Shown here: one piece after another, positions 52,155 through 60,256 of the stretch
Position numbering within the stretch: position 1 is the stretch's first letter
How the letters are laid out: each line of letters starts with the position of its first letter
Notes under the pieces: generated by a model
What the model saw: the letters and a program-made list of their open reading frames with translations, nothing else
Database searches by the model: none
What the model was told of the DNA's origin: nothing
Made by a program: the position numbers and the translations under genes
DNA from: an uncultured Caulobacterales bacterium
Lineage (GTDB): Bacteria > Pseudomonadota > Alphaproteobacteria > Caulobacterales > Caulobacteraceae
DNA length: 64,000 bases
Assembly (NCBI GenBank): GCA_903840435.1
Contig: CAIMFV010000027.1
Coordinates: forward strand, 88,829 to 152,828
Direction: 5' to 3'

Positions 52155-53327
52155 TTAAAGGTCAGCCAAGGTTAGCGTCACATCCGATCCACTGCCCGCA
52201 AGCCTTAGCTTGATCGCGGTACCAACCGGACCTTTCAACATCGCCTTCAGTTTCTCTGCCGAGAGGCTTGCGCAAGGCACGTCATCCACCTTGAGGACGA
52301 CATCGCCCACCTTTAGCCCGGCCCGCGCCGCCGGGCTGTTCTCAACCACAAACAACACCTTAAAGCCGTCGGCTGCCCGCACCAGCCGCAAGCCCGACCG
52401 ATCGGCAAGGTCAGGCTCGCCCCAGAGCCGGTTTGGCTCGAGATAGATTTGGGCATGCGGATAATCAAAGGTGACCGTGAATTTATGCAGGACCCCAAAG
52501 CCGATATTTCCAGCGGCATTTTTTGCAGCCGACGTGCCGTTGGTTTGCTTGGAAAGAAAGGTTACGGGACCGGCGACATAAACCCCGCCGAGCTCGAGTT
52601 TTTCAGCCCGGGCCAGTAGGGCGTAAACCGGTCCCCCAATCCCCATGGCCGACACGACCTGTGTCTTGGCCTGATATTTCGCGATCAGGTCGTGGCTAGC
52701 GACGAAGGGCGAGGCCAGGGTCACAGATCCGGCGCTGCCCGTATCGAGGGTGAATTTGCCGGGAAGGCCATCGATTTTCCCGTCAATTTGTGGACGCCTT
52801 CCCAGAAAAGAAATGGCAAAAGGCGTTGCCTTTGATGGGGTGGAAACCGCGCCATCTGGGAAGAATGTCAAAGTGGCGTCGGCATAGTCAAACCGCGTCG
52901 GATATTGATTTAGCCATTCCCACCCGAGCAGTCCGTCCACCGGGGCGTCATCCGACGTGCCGGGCGGTAGGTCGAGCACATAAAAGGTTTGGTTGGCCAG
53001 GGTGAGGGGGCCAATTCGCACCGCCTTGACCCTTGCCATGCCGCCCGCCTGGACACCACCGGTGCCCGTGGCCTCCACCTCGCCGCTGACCTTCAATCCT
53101 AACCTTCGGGCCGCATCCGGGGTCAGGACGTTTAGGGCCCCACTGTCAAAGATAAAATGAAACGGCCCCTGATCATTGACATAGGCCTCGACAATCACGT
53201 GGCCCATGTGAATTTCGACCGGCAGGCTAACAGGCGCTCCGTCGCTCGCCGCCAGCGTCGGAGAGGCGAAAAGCGCTGCCAGCATCAAGCAGAGGATTGG
53301 TGCCCCGCCGCGCTTCGGCCCCTTCAT
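52155..53327 (-). CDS. Secreted retropepsin-like aspartyl protease with PDZ domain
   Basis: A 390-residue exported protein with signal peptide (LCLMLAALFASPTLA). Two retropepsin-like lobes each carry an Asp motif, D61 (FDSGALN) and D195 (LDTGSAG), followed by a C-terminal PDZ domain (about 300-390: GFKVLFVVENSPAARAGLKVGDVVLKVDD). This architecture is known in proteobacteria, and periplasmic or outer-membrane protein quality control is a reasonable but unproven role. ATG 53327 has GAGGG 8 bases upstream; a longer frame to 53426 is not supported. Single gene. Confidence 0.83.
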   Translation of the reverse strand: MKGPKRGGAPILCLMLAALFASPTLAASDGAPVSLPVEIHMGHVIVEAYVNDQGPFHFIFDSGALNVLTPDAARRLGLKVSGEVEATGTGGVQAGGMARVKAVRIGPLTLANQTFYVLDLPPGTSDDAPVDGLLGWEWLNQYPTRFDYADATLTFFPDGAVSTPSKATPFAISFLGRRPQIDGKIDGLPGKFTLDTGSAGSVTLASPFVASHDLIAKYQAKTQVVSAMGIGGPVYALLARAEKLELGGVYVAGPVTFLSKQTNGTSAAKNAAGNIGFGVLHKFTVTFDYPHAQIYLEPNRLWGEPDLADRSGLRLVRAADGFKVLFVVENSPAARAGLKVGDVVLKVDDVPCASLSAEKLKAMLKGPVGTAIKLRLAGSGSDVTLTLADL

Positions 53328-53450
53328 AATGTGAACCCTCGCAAAAACCCGCCACGCCACCTTTCGGCCATAGCAGAGAGGGGGGGCATTCGGTAGGGAG
53401 ACTTGTAAAGCCGCACCCGACCCCACGCTCCGGGGCGCAGACAGGTGTGG

Positions 53451-54713
53451 CTAAATTGCCTCCAGCGCTTGGGCAAAATCATTGATCAGATCATCGGGAT
53501 GCTCCAACCCAATCGACAAGCGCAAGGTAGCATCATCAATGCCGACCGCTTCGCGGCGCGCGCGCTCGATTTGATAGTGGGTGGTCGAGGCCGGGTGGCA
53601 AATCAAGGTTTCGGCGCCGCCAAGGCTGACCGCCAGCTTGAGCAGCTTCAGCCGATCCAGCATGCGAAAGGCTTCCGCCTCCCCGCCCTTGATGCGGAAG
53701 GAGAAGGTTGACCCTGCACCCCGACACTGACGCTCAAACACCTCTCGCGCCGGACCTCCCTCTGGCAAAAAGCCAAAATAGGTGACCGAGGCGACCTTTG
53801 GATGGGCACGGAGCCATTCAGCCAAGATCTTGGCATTGGCGGCGGCCCGTTCGGTGCGCAGATGCAAGGTCTCGAACGAGCGCATCAGCATCCAACAGGT
53901 GTGCGGATCGGAATAGTTGCCCAGCATGGTGCGCAGGGTCTTTAACGGCGCAATCAAAGCATTGCGTCCCGTAACGCCGCCCGCGAGCAGGTCTGAGTGC
54001 CCGCCGCAATATTTGGTCAGCGCGGTCATACAAAGATCAGCACCCTCGGCCAGCGGTGATTGCAGGAAGGGCCCCAGAAAGGTGTTGTCGACCACGACCA
54101 AGGGTCGCTTGGCGCCGGTCGCGGCGATCTCGTCGGCGAGGGTTGCGGCCAGCCGGATATCGGAAATCACAGCGGTGGGGTTTGCTGGCGTCTCAACCAA
54201 GATCATGGCCACCGGCCCAAGCTTTTGCGCCTCAGCCACACAGGCGCGCATGTGGTTTGCATCGACCCCATCGGTATAGCCGACCGGATGGACGCCAAAT
54301 TGGCAGAAGTGTGAGTTTAGGAACCAATCCACCCCGCCATAGAGCGGGCGTCCATAAAGCACGCTGTCGCCGGGCCTTACAAAGGCTTGCAAGATGCTGG
54401 TCATGGCCGCCATGCCCGAGGCGAAAACGGCGGCGGTTTCACCCCCATCGAGCGCGGCAAGACGGGCCTCGACCATGTCAAGATTAGGGTTGGAGAGACG
54501 GGCATAGATATAGCCTGGTCGCTCACCGCCCGGCATGGGCGCGCCTTCAAAGAAGTTGGCGTGGGTGTCCTTGGCGTACTGGCTGTTGGGATAGACGAAG
54601 GTCGAGCTGAGATAGAGCGGCGGCTTGGCTGCGCCCAGCGCTGTGGCCGGATCATAGCCGGTGGCGATGGTCAGCGTGTCGAGATGCAAGTTTTTCGGTG
54701 CATCTTTCGTCAT
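53451..54713 (-). CDS. Cys/Met metabolism PLP enzyme (cystathionine gamma-synthase/lyase type)
   Basis: A 420-residue fold-type I PLP enzyme. The Schiff-base Lys is K234 (TALTKYCGGHSD); FASGMAAMTSI, VETPANPT and VVDNTFLGPF are family motifs. The family covers cystathionine gamma-synthase, methionine gamma-lyase and O-acetylhomoserine sulfhydrylase, and sequence alone does not choose; CGLC-type residues seen in true gamma-lyases are not obvious. Start overlaps the Rieske gene stop by one base, so it is the second gene of a two-gene operon, which is unusual for methionine biosynthesis and argues for catabolism of an S-containing compound. Confidence 0.88.
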   Translation of the reverse strand: MTKDAPKNLHLDTLTIATGYDPATALGAAKPPLYLSSTFVYPNSQYAKDTHANFFEGAPMPGGERPGYIYARLSNPNLDMVEARLAALDGGETAAVFASGMAAMTSILQAFVRPGDSVLYGRPLYGGVDWFLNSHFCQFGVHPVGYTDGVDANHMRACVAEAQKLGPVAMILVETPANPTAVISDIRLAATLADEIAATGAKRPLVVVDNTFLGPFLQSPLAEGADLCMTALTKYCGGHSDLLAGGVTGRNALIAPLKTLRTMLGNYSDPHTCWMLMRSFETLHLRTERAAANAKILAEWLRAHPKVASVTYFGFLPEGGPAREVFERQCRGAGSTFSFRIKGGEAEAFRMLDRLKLLKLAVSLGGAETLICHPASTTHYQIERARREAVGIDDATLRLSIGLEHPDDLINDFAQALEAI

Positions 54714-55951
54714 TAGGCCACCCCTCTCAAAATCGCTGACGTCGGCGTCGGCGCGTCTAGCGCTGCCTTGGCCGCCTCACAATACCAATCGACAAAACGC
54801 GCCACGAGGATCTCCGCCTCGGGGGAATAGGGACCTGGCCTAAAGCCTAGGGAATTCACACCGCGCTGATTGGTTTCCACCAAATCGCGGTCTTGCAGAT
54901 TGGTGCGGGTCCAAAGGTCCGTTAGAGCGGCGACGTCATAATCGACCCCCTCCTCGGCCTCCGGATGGACGAGCCACTTGCCGGTGACGAGGGTTTCTTG
55001 GGGTGAGATCGGATCGCAGGAAAAGAGGAAGGCGTGGTCGCCGACCGCATGACAGAAGACATTCGGCTCCAAGGCCCAGCGCAGCGAGCCAATGTCGCTC
55101 TCCCCCGCCGCATTCAAGGGCTTTGCCACCAGTTGCGCGCCCGTTTCAGACAAGGAGATGAAGCCCTCATTCAACGGGAAGCGCGCCGCCTGCCACCAGG
55201 GACCGTCTGCCGGACCAATGGGCAGGCCGATACGGCCCATGCGCTCGGCGAAGGCGGCAAAGCGCGGGTCATCGCTAAAATCAAAGGCAACACCCGTCGA
55301 TACTGGAAAGCCGCGTGAAAGCTCAGGATGGCCCGTAACACAGTGATAGCACTCGCGCGCATTTTCCATGACGAGCTTCCAATTGCCCTTCTCGATCAGG
55401 GTCTGCTCCGCAGCCACCTTGGCCTTGGCCAGATTGTGCGGCGCAAGCAAAGGCCCGACCGTTCTGCGAAAGGCGCTAAAGTCTGGCGGCGATTCCGACA
55501 GGCAGACATAGATGAGACCTTCGAGGGTCTCACAGGCAATCGGTGTCAGGCCATAGAGCGAGGCGTCGAAATCAGGCCCCATACGCGGCGGCGGCAACAG
55601 CGCGCCCGTCAGGTCATAGGTCCAGCGATGATAGGGACAAACCAGCCGCCCGGCCTTGCCCCGCCCCTCGCCGCAGAGCTGCGCGCCACGATGGCGACAG
55701 GAATTGTGAAAGGCGCGGATATCGCCTTTCCGGTCGCGCACCACCAAGATCGGCGAGCCTGCGGCCCGGGTCGCAACGTAAGAACCGGCCTGCGGCAGTT
55801 CGGCCTCAACACAGGCCATAAGCCACGACCGGCTCCAGACCGCTTCACAGTCAAAGGCAAAGACATCGGCGTCGGAATACATTTCGCGGCTAAGGGTAAA
55901 GCCGGGCTTGCGCGCCTCCAATAGGCGGCGGACCTTTTGGGCGTCATACAT
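54713..55951 (-). CDS. Rieske non-heme iron oxygenase alpha subunit (GbcA/CntA-like)
   Basis: A 412-residue oxygenase. Rieske cluster ligands C85/H87 (CRHRG) and C105/H108 (CPYHRW); mononuclear iron ligands H203 and H208 (ECYHCVTGHPE). The layout resembles oxygenases that demethylate quaternary amines such as glycine betaine, stachydrine or carnitine, rather than aromatic-ring dioxygenases; no ferredoxin or reductase is adjacent. ATG 55951 has GAGG 6 bases upstream; upstream starts at 55978 and 56002 are weaker. Operon partner is the PLP enzyme; the divergent LysR likely controls both. Confidence 0.86.
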   Translation of the reverse strand: MYDAQKVRRLLEARKPGFTLSREMYSDADVFAFDCEAVWSRSWLMACVEAELPQAGSYVATRAAGSPILVVRDRKGDIRAFHNSCRHRGAQLCGEGRGKAGRLVCPYHRWTYDLTGALLPPPRMGPDFDASLYGLTPIACETLEGLIYVCLSESPPDFSAFRRTVGPLLAPHNLAKAKVAAEQTLIEKGNWKLVMENARECYHCVTGHPELSRGFPVSTGVAFDFSDDPRFAAFAERMGRIGLPIGPADGPWWQAARFPLNEGFISLSETGAQLVAKPLNAAGESDIGSLRWALEPNVFCHAVGDHAFLFSCDPISPQETLVTGKWLVHPEAEEGVDYDVAALTDLWTRTNLQDRDLVETNQRGVNSLGFRPGPYSPEAEILVARFVDWYCEAAKAALDAPTPTSAILRGVA

Positions 55952-56129
55952 GGGAGACCTCGACGTTTGCGGTGTCATGACACGCGCCGTTTCTCCCTTC
56001 ACAATCTTTTTTCCTCATAGGCTTATCCGCTTCCCACGCCAGACCAGAGGCGCCTAAGATTAGTCACGGCATTGGGCAGGCGGCTTCGCTGCGCTACAAG
56101 GCGATAAGACCTCAACCTCGGAATCCCGC

Positions 56130-57068
56130 ATGCTGTTCAACCGTCGATGGCTTCCTCTTAACGCGCTGCGGGCTTTTGAAGCCGTGGGCCAGTTTCTGAG
56201 CTTCACAGCCGGCGCCCAAGCCTTGCACGTGTCGCAAAGCGCGTTGAGCCGCCATGTGATCAGCCTGGAAAGCCTCTTGGGGCGACAACTGCTTGAACGT
56301 CGGCCAAACGGTCTCGCCCTCACCGAGGCGGGGGCAGCCCTTTTGCCAGTGGTCAATAAGGCGTTCGACCGCTTGGAGCAGGCGCTCAACACCATCCATG
56401 CGGGCGGGCAGTCGACACGGTCCTTGCGGGTGCACATGCCGCCCTCGCTATTGAACCAGATGGCCATGCCGATCCTGCGGGATTTCCGCCAGGAGTTTCC
56501 GGACATCTTAATCGACGTCTCCTCCTCAAGCGTCACCGGACTGCCGTTACAGGACCTTGACCTGGCGGTCGTCTATGATCGCCCTGCCAGCGATGACCGG
56601 GTGACCGACCTCTTGTGGATGGTGCGGGTGACGCCGGTCTGCTCGCCCAGCCTGTGGGAGACCTGCCGTGAGGCGAGCTTGGCGGAATTTATCGGCAATA
56701 ACGAGCTTTTGCATGTCAAACTGGATCGCGAGCCGCGCGGCATGTTGTGGGCGGCCTTTGCCCGCCAATATGGACTGACAGCCAATACACAACGGGGCTT
56801 GGCCTTCGACACCTCGATTTCAGCCATCGCATATGCCATGGCCGGCGGTGGCGTGGCGCTGGCCGATGTGGACATGTTCGCCGCCGAACTCGCGGACGGG
56901 CGTTTGGTCGCGCCGTTTGCCGAGGTTTTCGAGGACGGCTTTGGCTATTATCTCAAATGCCACGCCGAGGACCTGTCTGACCCGGTGATCGCTCTCTTCC
57001 GCAGTTGGATGATCCAACGGTTCTCCCAACCTCGCCCGCGGCCCGTGGGGCCAGAGCGACTGGGCTAG
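56130..57068 (+). CDS. LysR-family regulator
   Basis: A 312-residue LysR protein of the GcvA-like group: HTH at about 8-65 (LPLNALRAFEAVGQFLSFTAGAQAL, SQSALSRHVISLE), effector-binding domain from about 93, with MPPSLLNQMAMPILRDF and the AMAGGGVALADVDMF motif. It lies divergent from the Rieske/PLP operon, with about 180 bases between start codons, the usual layout for a LysR and its target. The inducer would then be the operon substrate or an intermediate. Downstream is a 420-base intergenic region. Confidence 0.87.
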   Translation: MLFNRRWLPLNALRAFEAVGQFLSFTAGAQALHVSQSALSRHVISLESLLGRQLLERRPNGLALTEAGAALLPVVNKAFDRLEQALNTIHAGGQSTRSLRVHMPPSLLNQMAMPILRDFRQEFPDILIDVSSSSVTGLPLQDLDLAVVYDRPASDDRVTDLLWMVRVTPVCSPSLWETCREASLAEFIGNNELLHVKLDREPRGMLWAAFARQYGLTANTQRGLAFDTSISAIAYAMAGGGVALADVDMFAAELADGRLVAPFAEVFEDGFGYYLKCHAEDLSDPVIALFRSWMIQRFSQPRPRPVGPERLG

Positions 57069-57487
57069 GCTTCGCCGCCAAGGCGGCAAGAAACCCGCTG
57101 CAGACCCCCCTCATAAAAAATGCGCCAGGGGGCATGACAAAAGGTCATAGAGCCGTTTTGCCTGAGATCATGAAAATGGACTGCGTTTTCGCGCCGACGT
57201 CGTTTGAGCGCCTTGAATGACAGCGACCTCAATTTCTCCATTTTCTCTATGATATTCTGAGACTTGGCTAGGGTTTGATGTCAAGTTTGCAAAATTCCGA
57301 CACGGTTTCGTCATAAATAGGAAAAAAATTTTTATCTGATTAAAAATTTTTGCTAATTGAATGTGCCCTCCCCTGTGAAACCTTTCAAAAATAAGGGACT
57401 CTGCGCGGCGTGGTCGCGCCAGAGGCGAGAAGACTTCATTTCGCACTGACGTTTCGAAGAACGCAGGCGACCAACAGGGGAAACACG
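57069..57487. other. Intergenic region upstream of the TonB receptor
   Basis: About 420 bases with two hairpins close to the LysR stop (GCCGCC/GGCGGC, and CCCCCT/AGGGGG with a 15-base loop), possibly a weak terminator, and a strongly A/T-rich block around 57310-57360 that should contain the receptor promoter. No clear Fur box or other operator could be assigned by eye. The receptor Shine-Dalgarno AGGGGA is at the right end. Confidence 0.5.
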
Positions 57488-60145
57488 ATGAGGGCATATT
57501 TGAAGGCTTCAACTGCGGTTGTAGCCATCGTCATGGCGGGCGCGAGCGCTCCAGGGTTGGCTCTGGCGGCAGATGCGACGACAACCAAGGCCGACCAAGT
57601 CACCACCATCCAAGACGTGGTTGTGACGGCCACCCGGCGCGAAGAAAGCGCCAACAAGATCCCGCTGGCGATTCAAGCTCTGGGCGGTGAAGCGCTGCAA
57701 AAGCTGAATGTGCAGAATTTCGAGGATCTGGTTGAATACCTCCCGAACGTCCGCACCGCGTCCCACGGCCCCGGCACTTCGTCGATCTATATTCGCGGCC
57801 TTTCCACGGACTCGCCCGGCCTGCAAATCCTCGGCACAGCCGGTGCCGAGCCCAATGTGGCGCTCTACCTGAATGACGCGCCAAGCTCGATCCCAGGCCG
57901 CAATCTCGACGTCTATGCGGTCGACCTGCAACGGGTTGAAGCCCTCGCTGGCCCGCAAGGCACTTTGTTTGGTGCCAGCGCCATGGGCGGCGCAATTCGC
58001 TACATTACCAATAAGCCTGATCTGAAGGCGTTCCATGCGGGCTTTGACGCCAGCTATTCCTATACCAAGCACGGCGACCCGAGCGCCTCGGGCAGCGGCT
58101 GGGTCAATGTTCCGATCATCGAGGACAAGCTCGCGGCTCGGGTGGTAATCTTCCACGACTATCAGGGCGGCTATATCGATAACGTTCCCGGCACCTACCA
58201 AATGCCGTTCGACGGTCACGTCGGTCAGGCGGGTCAAATTCCGACCGGCAATCCGCTTCTCGTCATTCGTGCCCTTGAGTCTTGTCCGCCAGCGCCCACC
58301 CTATGCGATGGAAGCGGCTATAACGCCCCGACTCGCCAATCCATCAACAACGCTGCCTTCGTCAAGAACCATTATAATGACGCGACCTATGATGGCGGCC
58401 GCATCGCCCTGACCTACAAGGTCAATGACGATTGGTCGGTTGATTTCATGCACATGCGCCAAAGCTTGGCGACCAATGGCGTCTTCGATTACGAACCCAG
58501 CGTCGGCGACCTGCAGGTGCAAGCCTATGGCAATAACTGGCTGAAGGACGATTGGGACGAAACCACCCTCACCCTGAATGGCCGTCTTGGCTTGCTCAGC
58601 GGCATCTATACGGGCTCGTTCCTGAACCATAAGACCACGCAACAGGCAGACTACGCGAACTATTCGAGCATTGGACTCTATCTGCCTTATTACGAATGCG
58701 ATGCTGGGGTTTATTACGCATCGAAGGCAAAAACAGCAGGGAATACCTGTTACACACCGAACAAAAGCTATCATATCGCGGATAAAAATCAGCGTATCAC
58801 TCACGAAATCCGGGTTACGACACCCGCAGAATACCGTTGGCGGGCGACGGCTGGTTTGTTTTTTGATGTGAATACACTGCATGACGACACCGATTGGTCG
58901 TATTTGCAATCGGCGGCTGGCTATATCTACGCCCGCTCGCCCAACCCGAGCGTTAACGCCTATGACAACAGCGTGCGGGCGACCAGTGTCGGCTTCTTCA
59001 ATGATGTCGAACGCAAAGACATCCAAAAAGCAGCTTACGGTGAGGCCTCGTACGACATCATTCCTAAACAGTTGATCGCAACCCTTGGCGCCCGTTACTA
59101 TGACGAACGGGCCTCGATGACCGGGTCTTCTAACGGCAGCTTTGGCGGCGCCCGCGGGATCTATAATCCCGTAACGGGAACCTACTCTGCTTCAGCCACT
59201 CCCCCTCTGTATTACGATGTGAGCGCAAATCTATCCACCACACTGGCGGGTCTTTCGCCCGCCACCTATAGCGGTGTGATCAGCAAGGCCAATCTGACCT
59301 ATAAATTGGATGACCGAAACCTGTTCTACGCCACCTATTCGGAAGGGTTCCGGCCCGGCGGTTTCAACCGCAAGCCTTGCAATACCTTCTCAGCGACCTG
59401 CGACACTTTGAAAGCTTATCACCCGGACTCGGTTCGCAATTTTGAACTGGGCTGGAAGCTTTCGCTGCTTGAACGGACCTTGCAGTTCAACGCCGCTCTC
59501 TACCAGATCAATTGGAAGGACATCCAGATGACGGTGTTCGACCAAAACGTTTCCAACCAAACCTTCACCGCCAATTTTGCCGATGCCCGTATTCGCGGCT
59601 TTGAAGGAGAAACCACTTGGCGCGCGACGCACGAGTTGACCTTCAATGCCGGGTTCTCGATCAATGATTCTGAGCTCACCAAATATATCTATCCCAAGAC
59701 CTCGACCCTTGAGCCCTTAGGCAGCCCCTTGGCTTTGGATCCGAAGTTCCAAGGCAATATTCGGGTGCGCTATGAAACCGAATGGTCGAACGGACTTCGC
59801 CCCTACATTCAAGGTGGCGTCCACTATGTCGGCAAGACCATTTCTTCTGACATCAATAACGTAAATATCACTTATCCGTCCTGGGACACGGCTGTGAATT
59901 ACAATGGAAAGACCATCAAGCCGGGTGATGTCGTCTCTCCCGCGCCGGGTTCATTCAACCAACCAGCCTATGGCTCGATCAATGCGGCGATGGGCGTGAT
60001 CAAGGACCAGATCACGGTTGAACTCTTCGGTGAGAACCTGACCGACTCGCGTCCAAAGCTCTACACCAGCGCCAATGACGGCGACCTGCGCGTCACGACC
60101 TCGCGTCCGCTGACGGTTGGTCTTCGCCTGTCCTATCGCTACTAG
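57488..60145 (+). CDS. TonB-dependent outer-membrane receptor
   Basis: An 885-residue receptor that imports an unknown nutrient using TonB energy. Signal peptide 1-28, a TonB-box-like segment TIQDVVVTATRREE, the plug domain (PLAIQALGGEALQKLNVQNFEDLVEYLPNVRTA and SSIYIRGLSTDSPG) and a 22-strand barrel ending in VGLRLSYRY with the terminal aromatic. It belongs to the large class of sphingomonad/caulobacterial receptors with no siderophore-specific features, so sugars, aromatics or peptides are plausible. ATG 57488 is preceded by AGGGGA. The sulfotransferase and MFS genes follow in the same direction after a strong hairpin. Confidence 0.9.
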   Translation: MRAYLKASTAVVAIVMAGASAPGLALAADATTTKADQVTTIQDVVVTATRREESANKIPLAIQALGGEALQKLNVQNFEDLVEYLPNVRTASHGPGTSSIYIRGLSTDSPGLQILGTAGAEPNVALYLNDAPSSIPGRNLDVYAVDLQRVEALAGPQGTLFGASAMGGAIRYITNKPDLKAFHAGFDASYSYTKHGDPSASGSGWVNVPIIEDKLAARVVIFHDYQGGYIDNVPGTYQMPFDGHVGQAGQIPTGNPLLVIRALESCPPAPTLCDGSGYNAPTRQSINNAAFVKNHYNDATYDGGRIALTYKVNDDWSVDFMHMRQSLATNGVFDYEPSVGDLQVQAYGNNWLKDDWDETTLTLNGRLGLLSGIYTGSFLNHKTTQQADYANYSSIGLYLPYYECDAGVYYASKAKTAGNTCYTPNKSYHIADKNQRITHEIRVTTPAEYRWRATAGLFFDVNTLHDDTDWSYLQSAAGYIYARSPNPSVNAYDNSVRATSVGFFNDVERKDIQKAAYGEASYDIIPKQLIATLGARYYDERASMTGSSNGSFGGARGIYNPVTGTYSASATPPLYYDVSANLSTTLAGLSPATYSGVISKANLTYKLDDRNLFYATYSEGFRPGGFNRKPCNTFSATCDTLKAYHPDSVRNFELGWKLSLLERTLQFNAALYQINWKDIQMTVFDQNVSNQTFTANFADARIRGFEGETTWRATHELTFNAGFSINDSELTKYIYPKTSTLEPLGSPLALDPKFQGNIRVRYETEWSNGLRPYIQGGVHYVGKTISSDINNVNITYPSWDTAVNYNGKTIKPGDVVSPAPGSFNQPAYGSINAAMGVIKDQITVELFGENLTDSRPKLYTSANDGDLRVTTSRPLTVGLRLSYRY

Positions 60146-60156
60146 GCCTTGACGGC

Positions 60157-60186
60157 GGGCTCTTCCCCTGGCTTGGGGAAGAGCCC
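60157..60186 (+). terminator. Hairpin between the receptor and sulfotransferase genes
   Basis: A perfect 12-bp stem (GGGCTCTTCCCC at 60157-60168, its complement at 60175-60186, 6-base loop) 12 bases after the receptor stop. The T-tract behind it is poor (GTTTC), so partial termination or mRNA end protection is as likely as full stop. Confidence 0.6.
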
Positions 60187-60256
60187 GTTTCATTCGTCTC
60201 ACGCGCACCTAAATTCCTAGCCGAACGGGCGCGGCGCGCAGCCAGAGGACTTCGGA

